NCBI GenBank assembly: GCA_946482355.1
Contig: CAMLRE010000018.1
Coordinates: 1-12,423, forward strand
Length of the DNA stretch: 12,423 nt
Reading direction: 5' to 3'
Origin: an uncultured Bdellovibrio sp.
GTDB lineage: Bacteria > Bdellovibrionota > Bdellovibrionia > Bdellovibrionales > Bdellovibrionaceae
Shown here: positions 1 to 6,095 of the stretch, one piece after another
How the letters are laid out: each line of letters starts with the position of its first letter
How positions within the stretch are numbered: the first letter of the stretch is position 1
Translations under genes and position numbers: made by a program
Notes under the pieces: model-generated
What the model saw: the letters and a program-made list of their open reading frames with translations, nothing else
The model's database searches: none
Told to the model about the DNA's origin: nothing

Positions 1-315
1 AGGGCGTTGCTTAGCCCATTCAACCATCGCCATTGAGCCTAGTGATAACGAATAGCCATAAGTTGGAATACTGGCATCGAAGTTTTGTTGTTTTAATTGT
101 TCTTCAAATGACGGAATAAAGTCAGAAACTTTTAACGGCGTTGGAATTTCGTTTAAATAACCATTACCAGGAATATCCACGCAGTAAACTTTATCATTTG
201 GAAAAGCCTGCATTAATTTTTCAGGAAAGTTGGCCCAGTGGCCAGCGCCGCGGGCTAAACCACGGATTAAGATCCAATTTCTTTGACCTACAGAGTTTTG
301 TGATGCGGATACCAT
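1..315 (-). CDS. Alpha/beta hydrolase, N-terminal 105 residues (cut by left edge)
   Basis: The frame is open from an ATG at 315 to the window edge, giving the first 105 residues of an alpha/beta-hydrolase-fold protein. Visible are the WILIRGLARGAGHW segment (residues 14-27), which sits where the HG oxyanion motif is usual but has RG instead; the strand VYCVDIPGNG (43-52); and a nucleophile elbow GYSLSLGS (87-94), with Ser89 as the expected catalytic nucleophile. The acid and His of the triad lie beyond the edge. The start overlaps the last 28 nt of the upstream M14 peptidase gene and has an AAAGG Shine-Dalgarno 9 nt before it, inside that gene, so the two are probably translationally coupled. 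The substrate cannot be told; an esterase, lipase or amidase is possible. No signal peptide is visible, so it is probably cytoplasmic. Confidence 0.85.
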   Translation of the reverse strand, partial: MVSASQNSVGQRNWILIRGLARGAGHWANFPEKLMQAFPNDKVYCVDIPGNGYLNEIPTPLKVSDFIPSFEEQLKQQNFDASIPTYGYSLSLGSMAMVEWAKQRP

Positions 316-1340
316 TTTTCTAAGCCTTTGTTGTAATGCTCAAGCAAGTTAGTATTTTTAAACTGTTCTGTTTGGCTGTACAGTAAAAAGCGAATTAAAA
401 AATCAATTAAAAGCTGGTGACGGCGTAAAGTGCGTTTAATACGGTGTTTTTTGATCGGATTAAACAAGCCATCCAGTTTAAAAATCTGCAGAGGATTTTT
501 CTTAACCCAAATCCACGACCCCAGTTCTAAAGTCAGAGGCACGTAGTTCAGATTTTGAATTCTTTCGTGTGCGATATAATCCCAAAGATCACCATGGGTG
601 CAGTAGACTTTTGATTGTGGTTCAATTTTATAAATATGAAACGGGTAGAGCTTTTCAAAAAGCTCCATCATGACATTGATAAAATCTAACTTCGGATAAG
701 GTTTTTTACTAAAGGCCCACGGAAACCAGATTTGGTCTTTAATCCCAAAACCCGAATGAATATCTAACGACAAAGTAAAACTAGAATTTTTAATTTCTTC
801 AGTGACTGCATCGACAAGAAACTGAGCTTCTTTTTGCATGGGCTCATTAGCTTTACCGCGGTACCAGGGAATCATATTGGTTAGTCTATGGCCACCGGCC
901 AATGTTGGAACTTTTTCTTGGGCCGAAATAGGAGCATTTCGCATTAAATCTACACCCTGGCCATTTGAGCGTGTGCGTTCCTGAATACCAACCGGATTAA
1001 CAAATGGAAAAAACACTAAGCGAATATGCTCTAACTTGTTTTGAAAAACAGTATCCCACATAGAAAGTTCAAAATATTTTTCAATGAGCGATACACAAAG
1101 CTGGCTTCCGATTTTTTCTAAACCATGAACGCCACCAGTGATAATCAAAGTCACTTTTTCTTCGCTGGATTTTTTTGAATTTTCATTTTCACAAACAACT
1201 TTCCACAAAGGGTAAGAAGTGCCGCGATGAACGACTTCGTCAGAAGAGATAAAGCTCCAGAATGGGTTTTTAGTCACACGCTGGCGCTTTAACACCTGTT
1301 CAAACTGAAAATATTCGTGAAAGTTAGGCTGATTGAGCAT
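288..1340 (-). CDS. M14-family zinc carboxypeptidase-like protein
   Basis: A 350-residue protein with the zinc-peptidase signature of family M14. The HxxE zinc motif is VHGLE (His72, Glu75). NPVG (115-118) and the Arg-bearing GVDLMRN (129-135) match the substrate-carboxylate region, usually NPDG...GVDLNRN. The third zinc ligand is probably His195 in SLDIHSG, and the general base is probably Glu272 in LTLELGSW. All key residues are present, so it should be active as a metallo-carboxypeptidase or a related amide hydrolase. No signal peptide is seen, which argues for a cytoplasmic substrate. The C-terminal 70 residues are basic and helical. The gene starts 17 nt after the acyltransferase stop, with AAGG just before the ATG, and its end overlaps the next hydrolase. 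An N-acyl-amino-acid deacylase role (the related AstE/aspartoacylase group shares HxxE) is an alternative I cannot exclude. Confidence 0.8.
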   Translation of the reverse strand: MLNQPNFHEYFQFEQVLKRQRVTKNPFWSFISSDEVVHRGTSYPLWKVVCENENSKKSSEEKVTLIITGGVHGLEKIGSQLCVSLIEKYFELSMWDTVFQNKLEHIRLVFFPFVNPVGIQERTRSNGQGVDLMRNAPISAQEKVPTLAGGHRLTNMIPWYRGKANEPMQKEAQFLVDAVTEEIKNSSFTLSLDIHSGFGIKDQIWFPWAFSKKPYPKLDFINVMMELFEKLYPFHIYKIEPQSKVYCTHGDLWDYIAHERIQNLNYVPLTLELGSWIWVKKNPLQIFKLDGLFNPIKKHRIKRTLRRHQLLIDFLIRFLLYSQTEQFKNTNLLEHYNKGLEKWYPHHKTL

Positions 1341-1357
1341 CAGCCTTAAGAGTAAAA

Positions 1358-2194
1358 TTAAATGGCTACTTTTTCCAGACGTTTTTCATAACGCTGTGCT
1401 AAGTTTTCTACTTTTAGACAAGTTAAGAAATCCATGCAGTGCATGTCCGAATCATAAGCCGGTTCACCTAGAATTTCTGCACCTACTTTTAAGTAAGTTT
1501 TTAGTAATGACGGAATAAGATCTTCAGCCTCTTTTATTTGTTCTTCTGAAAGTTTTTCTGGCATAGAGCTAAAGTATTCGTCAAAGAAAGGTACCTTAAA
1601 GCTTAAGTGTGGTTTGATTTTATATTTACAGTTTAAGCTTCCGGTTTGCTCAAAGTATTTTGTAACTAAAGCAGCCTGTTTTGGAGTGATGTTTTTAATG
1701 CTTGAACAACCAAAAAGTAAACTTGCTTTTACATGGCGCATGTAAAAGTAAATGCCTTTCCAGAGTAAAGAAATCACAACACCAGTGCGGTGTTGGGTAT
1801 CAATACAAGCACGGCCTAGCTCAACAAAGTTTGAGTAGGGTAAAGCAAATGATTTTAAATCAAATTCAGATTGCGAATAAAAATCTTGAAGGCTTGAAGA
1901 ATTATTCATGCGGTAAGTTCCAACCACAGAATCTGTTTTTTTATCGACGATAATTAAATGATCACAAACTGAATCGTAAACATCGATATCAAGTTTACGC
2001 ACATCTTTTTTATCGTTATTGTAAAACACGTCATAACGAAGTTTGAACGCCGATTTTAACTCTTGCGTTGTTGTTGCTGTTTTTAATAAGTAATTTCCCT
2101 GATCCATTTGAAATTCGACACGTGGTTCGTAAGCCATCATGTCTAAATTTCTAAATTTAAGCTCTTGCTGAATCTGTTGGATAAACTGAAGCAT
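1358..2194 (-). CDS. OlsB-like GNAT N-acyltransferase (COG3176 'hemolysin' family)
   Basis: A 278-residue acyltransferase of the OlsB/PF13444 type. That family moves an acyl group from acyl-ACP to the alpha-amino group of an amino acid; the classical reaction is L-ornithine to lyso-ornithine lipid. Family landmarks appear in order: LRYDVFY (52-58), CDHLIIVD (77-84), VVGTYRM (90-96), FYSQSEFDL, ELGRACID (125-132), LLWKGI (143-148), GCSSI (162-166), and the C-terminal LLKTYLKVGAEILGEPAYD stretch with Gly-Glu-Pro-Ala. I chose the ATG at 2194 over the ATG at 2254: 2194 has AGAGGGG 10 nt upstream, while 2254 has no Shine-Dalgarno and would overlap arginase by 98 nt. Even so the gene overlaps the arginase end by 38 nt. 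The adjacent arginase supplies ornithine, which supports but does not prove the OlsB substrate. No OlsA-type O-acyltransferase is in view. Confidence 0.85.
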   Translation of the reverse strand: MLQFIQQIQQELKFRNLDMMAYEPRVEFQMDQGNYLLKTATTTQELKSAFKLRYDVFYNNDKKDVRKLDIDVYDSVCDHLIIVDKKTDSVVGTYRMNNSSSLQDFYSQSEFDLKSFALPYSNFVELGRACIDTQHRTGVVISLLWKGIYFYMRHVKASLLFGCSSIKNITPKQAALVTKYFEQTGSLNCKYKIKPHLSFKVPFFDEYFSSMPEKLSEEQIKEAEDLIPSLLKTYLKVGAEILGEPAYDSDMHCMDFLTCLKVENLAQRYEKRLEKVAI

Positions 2195-3110
2195 ATTGTG
2201 ATTTCCCCTCTGTAATCTGTTGAATAAACTGTAAAGCGATCTCAAAAGTTTCATTAAGCTCTAAGGCTGATTGAGCTAAGCGGGGATTGATCTCGACCAT
2301 ATCAAGATTTCTTAGTTTTCCGCTTAAAGCCACTACCTGGGCTAATGAAAATATCTCGGATAATTCTAAGCCGTTATTTACGGGAACTCCGGTGCAAAGA
2401 GCGTAGTCAGTATCTAGACAATCAATATCAAAACTGACATGCACGTTTTCGAATTGATTTATTTTTTTAGAAAGCTGGTTTAAGCAAAAGATTAAACCCT
2501 GGGTGCGAATATCGTGAACTGTAAAGTGCATGATATTTTTGGCTTCTAAATATTCGCGTTCAAAAGGATCTAAGTCGCGCACTCCGAAATAGACTATATT
2601 TGCGCTTGGTAAATGATTTTTCATCCAAGATAGCGATGCGGGCCTATTTTCTGGTTTTTGCATTAAGTAATATACGGGCATGCCGTGCAGATTTCCTGAT
2701 TGGCTTTCTTCGGCTGAATTTAAATCAGCATGAGCATCAATCCAGATAACCAGGGTGTTTGAATTTTTACGAAGGCTAGCTTCGACGGTGGCCATCGAAA
2801 GGCTGTGGTCACCGCCGAAATTCACGTTGATTCTATTTTTACTTAAGCCGCGGAAAGAGAGATCGGCTAAGTGTTGGTAGATCGAAAAAGAAAAGGCGTT
2901 TAAATCTTGCTGGCTATAGAACTTTGAAAGTTTATCGCTTAAATGTTGTTCAGTCTTGCCGATCAGATCAAAAGCGATGCTCGGTTTAAACGGAGCAGTT
3001 TGGCGACGATTGAAGTGGGTAAGAAAAGAGTCAGAAGACTCTGTGAGGCCAGACTTAGTTTGGCCAATCTCAATATCTGCTTGTACAAAAGACAGAAGTG
3101 TTTGCTGCAT
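2157..3110 (-). CDS. rocF: Arginase (L-arginine to L-ornithine and urea)
   Basis: A 317-residue ureohydrolase with a complete binuclear manganese site: His102 in GGDHS, Asp125/His127/Asp129 in DAHAD, and Asp228/Asp230 in SFDID. It looks like true arginase rather than agmatinase or formiminoglutamase: Asn131, Ser138 and His142 in the N...SGNLHGMP segment fall at the spacing of human arginase I N130, S137 and H141 (from memory), Asp181 and Glu184 sit in GVRDLDPFER, and Glu273 lies in MVEINP. The start has only a poor Shine-Dalgarno, but the next Met is residue 106, after the first metal ligand. It is the first gene of the leftward operon, diverges from pstS, and its last 38 nt hold the start of the acyltransferase gene. 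Likely roles are arginine catabolism or ornithine supply. The gene symbol is by family; arginase specificity is an inference from motifs. Confidence 0.9.
   Translation of the reverse strand: MQQTLLSFVQADIEIGQTKSGLTESSDSFLTHFNRRQTAPFKPSIAFDLIGKTEQHLSDKLSKFYSQQDLNAFSFSIYQHLADLSFRGLSKNRINVNFGGDHSLSMATVEASLRKNSNTLVIWIDAHADLNSAEESQSGNLHGMPVYYLMQKPENRPASLSWMKNHLPSANIVYFGVRDLDPFEREYLEAKNIMHFTVHDIRTQGLIFCLNQLSKKINQFENVHVSFDIDCLDTDYALCTGVPVNNGLELSEIFSLAQVVALSGKLRNLDMVEINPRLAQSALELNETFEIALQFIQQITEGKSQYASVYPTDSARA
2168..2231. repeat. Imperfect 18-bp direct repeat at the arginase/acyltransferase overlap
   Basis: AATCTGTTGGATAAACTG (2171-2188) and AATCTGTTGAATAAACTG (2214-2231) match at 17 of 18 positions and lie 43 bp apart; flanking bases also match if one-base gaps are allowed. 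Because 43 is not a multiple of three, the copies are read in two different frames: one gives QFIQQI near the arginase C-terminus and the other gives QFIQQI at the acyltransferase N-terminus. Confidence 0.75.
2205..2211 (-). promoter_or_regulatory. Shine-Dalgarno deciding the acyltransferase start
   Basis: AGAGGGG on the minus strand lies 10 nt before the ATG at 2194, inside the arginase reading frame. No comparable site precedes the longer ATG start at 2254, so this site sets the start and implies translation coupled to the end of arginase. Confidence 0.6.
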
Positions 3111-3174
3111 ACGCTTATTGTTGTGCGAGAATGTAAAATTTGTCCTGTCAGGGTTTGATTTGGTAACATTTGGC

Positions 3175-3193
3175 GTCTTAACGAAGTCCTAAC
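3175..3193 (+). promoter_or_regulatory. Candidate Pho-type box upstream of pstS
   Basis: GTCTTAAC (3175-3182) and GTCCTAAC (3186-3193) match at 7 of 8 positions with an 11-bp period. PhoB/PhoP-type regulators bind direct repeats with an 11-bp period; the Bacillus PhoP repeat is TTAACA-like and the enterobacterial one is CTGTCAT. A further TAAC at 3164 is out of phase (15 bp). The site is 73 bp before the pstS start and 65 bp from the arginase start, so it could affect either. A clear -10 element could not be fixed, and the assignment rests on spacing and on the neighbouring gene. Confidence 0.35.
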
Positions 3194-3265
3194 AATACTT
3201 TCTGGTTGGGAATTACTAAAATCGGTCTCACAATAAATAACCAACCCTTTTAGGAGTTATCGTAT

Positions 3266-4246
3266 ATGAAGCTTTTAGGCTTAATCGCAGTTTTCGCAAT
3301 GGCATCTACTGTTTCAGCAGCAGAACCAAAACTTATCAAAATCGATGGATCATCAACTGTATATCCCATCACTGAAGCGATGGCTGAAGAGTTTCAAGCA
3401 GCTCAAAAAGGTGCTGTTAAAATCACAGCGGCGTTTTCTGGTACTGGTGGTGGTTTTAAAAAATTCTGCCGTAATGAAATCGAAGTTTCTGGTGCATCTC
3501 GCCCGATTTCTCAATCTGAAGTTGAAGCTTGTCGTAAAGCGAATATCAAATTTTTTGAATTACCTGTAGCTTTCGATGCCACTGTCGTTGTTGTTCACCC
3601 ATCAAATCCATTAACTCAAATCACTGTTGATGAGCTTAAGAAAATGTGGGCTCCGGAAGCTCAAGGTAAAGTGGCAACATGGGCTGATGTAAATCCAGCT
3701 TGGCCAAAAACAGCTCTTAAACTTTACGGGGCTGGTGCTGACTCTGGAACTTTTGATTACTTCACTGAAGCTATCGTTGGAAAAGCTAAATCATCTCGTG
3801 GTGATTACACAGCTTCTGAAGATGATAATATCTTAGTTAAAGGTGTTGCTGGCGATAAAGGGGCTTTAGGTTTTATTCCTCTAGCTTACTACTTAGAGAA
3901 TTCTAAAAAAATTAAAGCATTAGCGATCGTTAACAAAGCGGGTAAAGCTGTTCTTCCGACAAAAGAAACTGTTGAAAATGCTTCTTATAATCCGTTATCT
4001 CGTCCGTTATTTATTTACGTAAATTCTGAAGCGGCTAAGCGCACTGAAGTAAAAGATTTCGTAACGATGTACTTAAGAGATGCGGCTTCAATTGTTCCGC
4101 AAGTTAAGTATGTTCCACTTCCTAAAAAAGCTTACGACACGGCGACTGAACACTTTAACAAAGGTAAATTAGGTACGGTGTTTAACGGTCATGCGGGTAT
4201 TGGTTTAACGATCGAAGAGCTTCTTAAAAAAGAATCTTCGCTATAA
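3266..4246 (+). CDS. pstS: Phosphate-binding periplasmic protein PstS
   Basis: A 326-residue periplasmic substrate-binding protein of the PstS family, which captures phosphate for a PstCAB ABC importer. It has a Sec signal peptide (residues 1-18, VSA before AEPK, signal peptidase I type with no lipobox Cys). The phosphate-binding loops are visible: DGSSTVYPI (27-35), SGTGGGFKKF (58-67), SGASRPI (75-81) and GADSGTFDYF (157-166), and the length is usual. A good Shine-Dalgarno TAGGAG (3251-3256) sits 9 nt before the ATG. No pstC, pstA, pstB or phoU follows; the gene ends in an intrinsic terminator, so the permease must be elsewhere. A candidate Pho-type repeat lies upstream, suggesting control by phosphate starvation. 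The divergent neighbour is arginase, with no evident functional link. Confidence 0.93.
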   Translation: MKLLGLIAVFAMASTVSAAEPKLIKIDGSSTVYPITEAMAEEFQAAQKGAVKITAAFSGTGGGFKKFCRNEIEVSGASRPISQSEVEACRKANIKFFELPVAFDATVVVVHPSNPLTQITVDELKKMWAPEAQGKVATWADVNPAWPKTALKLYGAGADSGTFDYFTEAIVGKAKSSRGDYTASEDDNILVKGVAGDKGALGFIPLAYYLENSKKIKALAIVNKAGKAVLPTKETVENASYNPLSRPLFIYVNSEAAKRTEVKDFVTMYLRDAASIVPQVKYVPLPKKAYDTATEHFNKGKLGTVFNGHAGIGLTIEELLKKESSL

Positions 4247-4297
4247 AAGGTAAACAGAGTTTAACAATATTGAAAACAATATAACATAATACTTGTT

Positions 4298-4323
4298 AAG
4301 CCCGCGTAAAAGCGGGCTTTTTT
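4298..4323 (+). terminator. Intrinsic terminator after pstS
   Basis: A perfect 8-bp stem, AAGCCCGC (4298-4305) with GCGGGCTT (4312-4319), closes a 6-nt GTAAAA loop and runs into six T residues (4318-4323). It starts 51 nt after the pstS stop and should end the pstS transcript before the next gene. Confidence 0.92.
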
Positions 4324-4343
4324 CGTTTTTGGGGTCACTGAAT

Positions 4344-4373
4344 TTGGCCCTGGTTTTGTATAGAACTTATTAT
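4344..4373 (+). promoter_or_regulatory. Candidate sigma70-type promoter for the secreted four-Cys protein
   Basis: TTGGCC (4344-4349, 4 of 6 to TTGACA) and TATTAT (4368-4373, 5 of 6 to TATAAT) are separated by 18 bp. They lie between the pstS terminator and the next start codon, where a promoter is needed. The -10 is good and the -35 is weak. Confidence 0.45.
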
Positions 4374-4394
4374 AGGTTAAAAAGGCCTTAAAAT

Positions 4395-4400
4395 GGGGGA
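4395..4400 (+). promoter_or_regulatory. Shine-Dalgarno deciding the start at 4405
   Basis: GGGGGA ends 4 nt before the ATG at 4405. It overlaps the alternative ATG at 4393, which has no purine-rich site at the right distance. The 4405 start also places the Lys of the signal peptide at residue 2. Confidence 0.65.
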
Positions 4401-4404
4401 CAAA

Positions 4405-4962
4405 ATGAAACTACTTCTTATGACAACAGCTCTAGTACTAAGCACTTTAACGGCACAAGCTGCGACCTTCGGAATACTCCAAATCGCAGGCCCTGGTTGC
4501 ACGAATAAAACCAGCGAATTAAAAGTTATCTCTGAAACTGAATCGTTATACGCCCTTCCCTTAAATCTTTACGTTAAAAAAGAACAAGGTGTTAGCCTTG
4601 ATCGTAAAGCCTGCACAGCAAGCCTTCCAGTCACTTTAGCGACGGGTGAAAAACTTGTGATCGAAAACACTTCGCAAAAAGTAAACACGCGTGTTCATCC
4701 CGGTGGAACGGCTAAAACTCAGCTAGAAGTTTTCTTAGCCGGCGGTAAAGGCGAAGTTTTAAAAGCCGAATCTGTAGCCGCAGATAAATACGTAAGCTCT
4801 CGCCATGAGTTATCACAAGGTGGAGTGGTGGCTGAATCATCATGTGGTGGTGAAGTGATTGTGCGTGCAAATGCTTCCGGCGTAGCCATGGGCCAAGCTA
4901 AGGTCAGCATTTACCACGAAGATTTAAAATTAAATCTTAAAATTGTGAAGTGTTCTCAGTAA
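4405..4962 (+). CDS. Small secreted four-cysteine protein, resembles DUF4360
   Basis: A 185-residue exported protein of unknown function. A Sec signal peptide spans residues 1-19 (hydrophobic LLLMTTALVLSTL, then AQA before ATFG). The mature part is rich in beta-forming residues and has exactly four Cys: Cys32 (GPGC), Cys70 (RKAC), Cys147 (SSCGG) and Cys183 (VKC near the C-terminus), enough for two disulfides. The early GxGC, the middle RKxC followed by an alternating beta stretch, the CGG and the terminal Cys recall DUF4360 secreted proteins known from fungi and bacteria; this is a resemblance from memory only. It was probably placed by Dsb-type oxidation in the periplasm or outside the cell. 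It has its own candidate promoter after the pstS terminator and converges with the next gene with 11 nt between stops. Confidence 0.85.
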   Translation: MKLLLMTTALVLSTLTAQAATFGILQIAGPGCTNKTSELKVISETESLYALPLNLYVKKEQGVSLDRKACTASLPVTLATGEKLVIENTSQKVNTRVHPGGTAKTQLEVFLAGGKGEVLKAESVAADKYVSSRHELSQGGVVAESSCGGEVIVRANASGVAMGQAKVSIYHEDLKLNLKIVKCSQ

Positions 4963-4973
4963 GAGCGTTTCAC

Positions 4974-5537
4974 CTAATTTAAAGGCCAGATATACACAGT
5001 TTGCATCGAATTCTTTTCTAAGACCTCATAGATCTCTAAAACTGAACCTTTGCGTGATAAATTCTGCTCTTTAATAAACTCATCAGCTTTTGGGTAAACT
5101 TTTAAAGGGCCAATACCTGGGGCGCCTGTGAATAATGCTACGGCCGCTTTTGTTTCTGGGTAAACTTCGGTTTTAAAACCTTCAGGTAATTTGTCTTTTA
5201 AACCTGCGAAAACTTTATCTTCGTTTTCATCTTTCGGGTCGATTAAACATCCGCCTTTAGCGCGAAGACGTCCTTCTTCGACTGTAGCCGGATTATCTAA
5301 GTATTCACCAAAACTTAAGCGGCATTTTAAGCCATTTTCTCGGGCCCACTTTTCAACTTCTTCAATTGTTGAAACGATTTTATGATATGGGCCTGTGTAG
5401 TCTTTAAAAATAAGTGTGTAAGGGCCACGTTGATCCTGGGCCACAGTCACAGATTTAAAAGCACCTGTGTATTGCATGAGGTATAAAAAGAAAATGACTA
5501 AACCGATTGTTACGGCAAATAGGGTATGTTTAACCAT
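4974..5537 (-). CDS. Membrane-anchored GyrI-like protein resembling TEX264
   Basis: A 187-residue protein with one N-terminal membrane segment (about residues 5-22) followed by a soluble domain that reads like the GyrI/SOUL small-molecule-binding fold. Segments that recall human TEX264 (compared from memory) are the GPY...GPYHKI region (38-54), FGEYLDNPATV (76-86), RAKGGCLI (92-99), EGFKTEVYPETKAAVALF (119-136) and, near the end, IKEQNL...VLEIYEV (155-172) and YIWPLN (182-187). TEX264 likewise has a single N-terminal membrane helix and a GyrI-like domain. Topology by positive residues is not clear-cut; the domain may face the periplasm. It is the last gene of the leftward operon, 6 nt after the PRX-like gene. 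Its ligand is unknown. Cys72 and Cys97 could pair in an oxidising compartment. Confidence 0.85.
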   Translation of the reverse strand: MVKHTLFAVTIGLVIFFLYLMQYTGAFKSVTVAQDQRGPYTLIFKDYTGPYHKIVSTIEEVEKWARENGLKCRLSFGEYLDNPATVEEGRLRAKGGCLIDPKDENEDKVFAGLKDKLPEGFKTEVYPETKAAVALFTGAPGIGPLKVYPKADEFIKEQNLSRKGSVLEIYEVLEKNSMQTVYIWPLN

Positions 5538-5543
5538 TTGAAA

Positions 5544-6095
5544 TTACTCTTTCCATTTAATAGAGCAGCCCATTGAAGGCGTTTGTTTTTGTAATGGGCG
5601 GTGATTTTTCAAATCAAGAGCCGCTTCGTACAATTCACGCTTTGTGACTTTGTCAGCTTCTTTCCAGTTGTCGTCTAAACGGCCGCGGTACTGAAGTTGA
5701 AGTTTTCCGTCGAACATAAAATAATCTGGCGTACAAACGGCACCGAATTTTTTAGCTACTTCTTGAGTTTCGTCGTGAAGGTAGAAAAAGCTATACTCTT
5801 TTTCAAAAAATCTTTTACGTAGGTTTTCAAAACTATCTTCAGTGTATTTTGTATCTGTGTTTGAACAGATCGCTACAACATTGATGTTTTCAGATTTTAA
5901 ATCTTTACCTAACTGGATCAGACGATCTTCAATCGCTTTTACGTAAGGGCAGTGATTGCAGATAAACATGACCACTAACGGATTGCCGTTGGTAAAATCT
6001 TTTAAAGAATAAGTTTTTCCATCCATTCCAGGTAATGTGAAATCAGGGCAAGGTTGGCCAAACTCTGGGTTCTCTGGAGTATATGTTAACGCCAT
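5544..6095 (-). CDS. Thioredoxin-fold AhpC/TSA-family protein (PRX_like1 type)
   Basis: A 183-residue cytoplasmic redox protein of the AhpC/TSA-thioredoxin superfamily. The N-terminal FGQPCPDFTLPGMDGKTYSL (12-31) is the peroxiredoxin-like lead-in. FICNHCPYVKAIEDR (44-58) carries a CxxC pair (Cys46, Cys49) at the thioredoxin active-site position. CTPDYFMFD (121-129) provides the cis-Pro loop, and the C-terminal SMGCSIKW (174-181) with Cys177 is a hallmark I associate with the PRX_like1 subgroup. Likely activity is thiol-disulfide exchange or peroxide reduction; the electron partner is not known. Its start is within the end of birA (ATGGCGTTAA, 10-nt overlap), which implies translational coupling, and the TEX264-like gene follows 6 nt later. 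Extra Cys16, Cys77 and Cys121 may be resolving residues. Confidence 0.9.
   Translation of the reverse strand: MALTYTPENPEFGQPCPDFTLPGMDGKTYSLKDFTNGNPLVVMFICNHCPYVKAIEDRLIQLGKDLKSENINVVAICSNTDTKYTEDSFENLRKRFFEKEYSFFYLHDETQEVAKKFGAVCTPDYFMFDGKLQLQYRGRLDDNWKEADKVTKRELYEAALDLKNHRPLQKQTPSMGCSIKWKE

Noticed and set aside
141..323. 60-residue plus-strand frame at the left edge
   Set aside because: It lies antisense to the alpha/beta hydrolase, which has a nucleophile elbow and an oxyanion-region motif; the plus frame has none.
2195..2254. Longer acyltransferase N-terminus from the ATG at 2254
   Set aside because: There is no Shine-Dalgarno before it and it would overlap arginase by 98 nt; the ATG at 2194 has AGAGGGG upstream and the family landmarks begin well after it.
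3145..3150. CTGTCA as an enterobacterial-type Pho half-site
   Set aside because: A second copy at 11-bp spacing is missing, so alone it is no more than chance.
2963..3244. 93-residue minus-strand reading frame spanning the arginase start and the intergenic region
   Set aside because: It overlaps the conserved arginase frame out of phase, has no recognisable motif and would fill the divergent promoter region.
4383..4390. AAGGCCTT palindrome before the four-Cys gene
   Set aside because: It is too short to be an operator by itself and has no second copy in the window.
4393..4404. ATG at 4393 as start of the four-Cys protein
   Set aside because: It would overlap the GGGGGA ribosome site that serves the ATG at 4405, and it adds MGDK ahead of a normal signal peptide.
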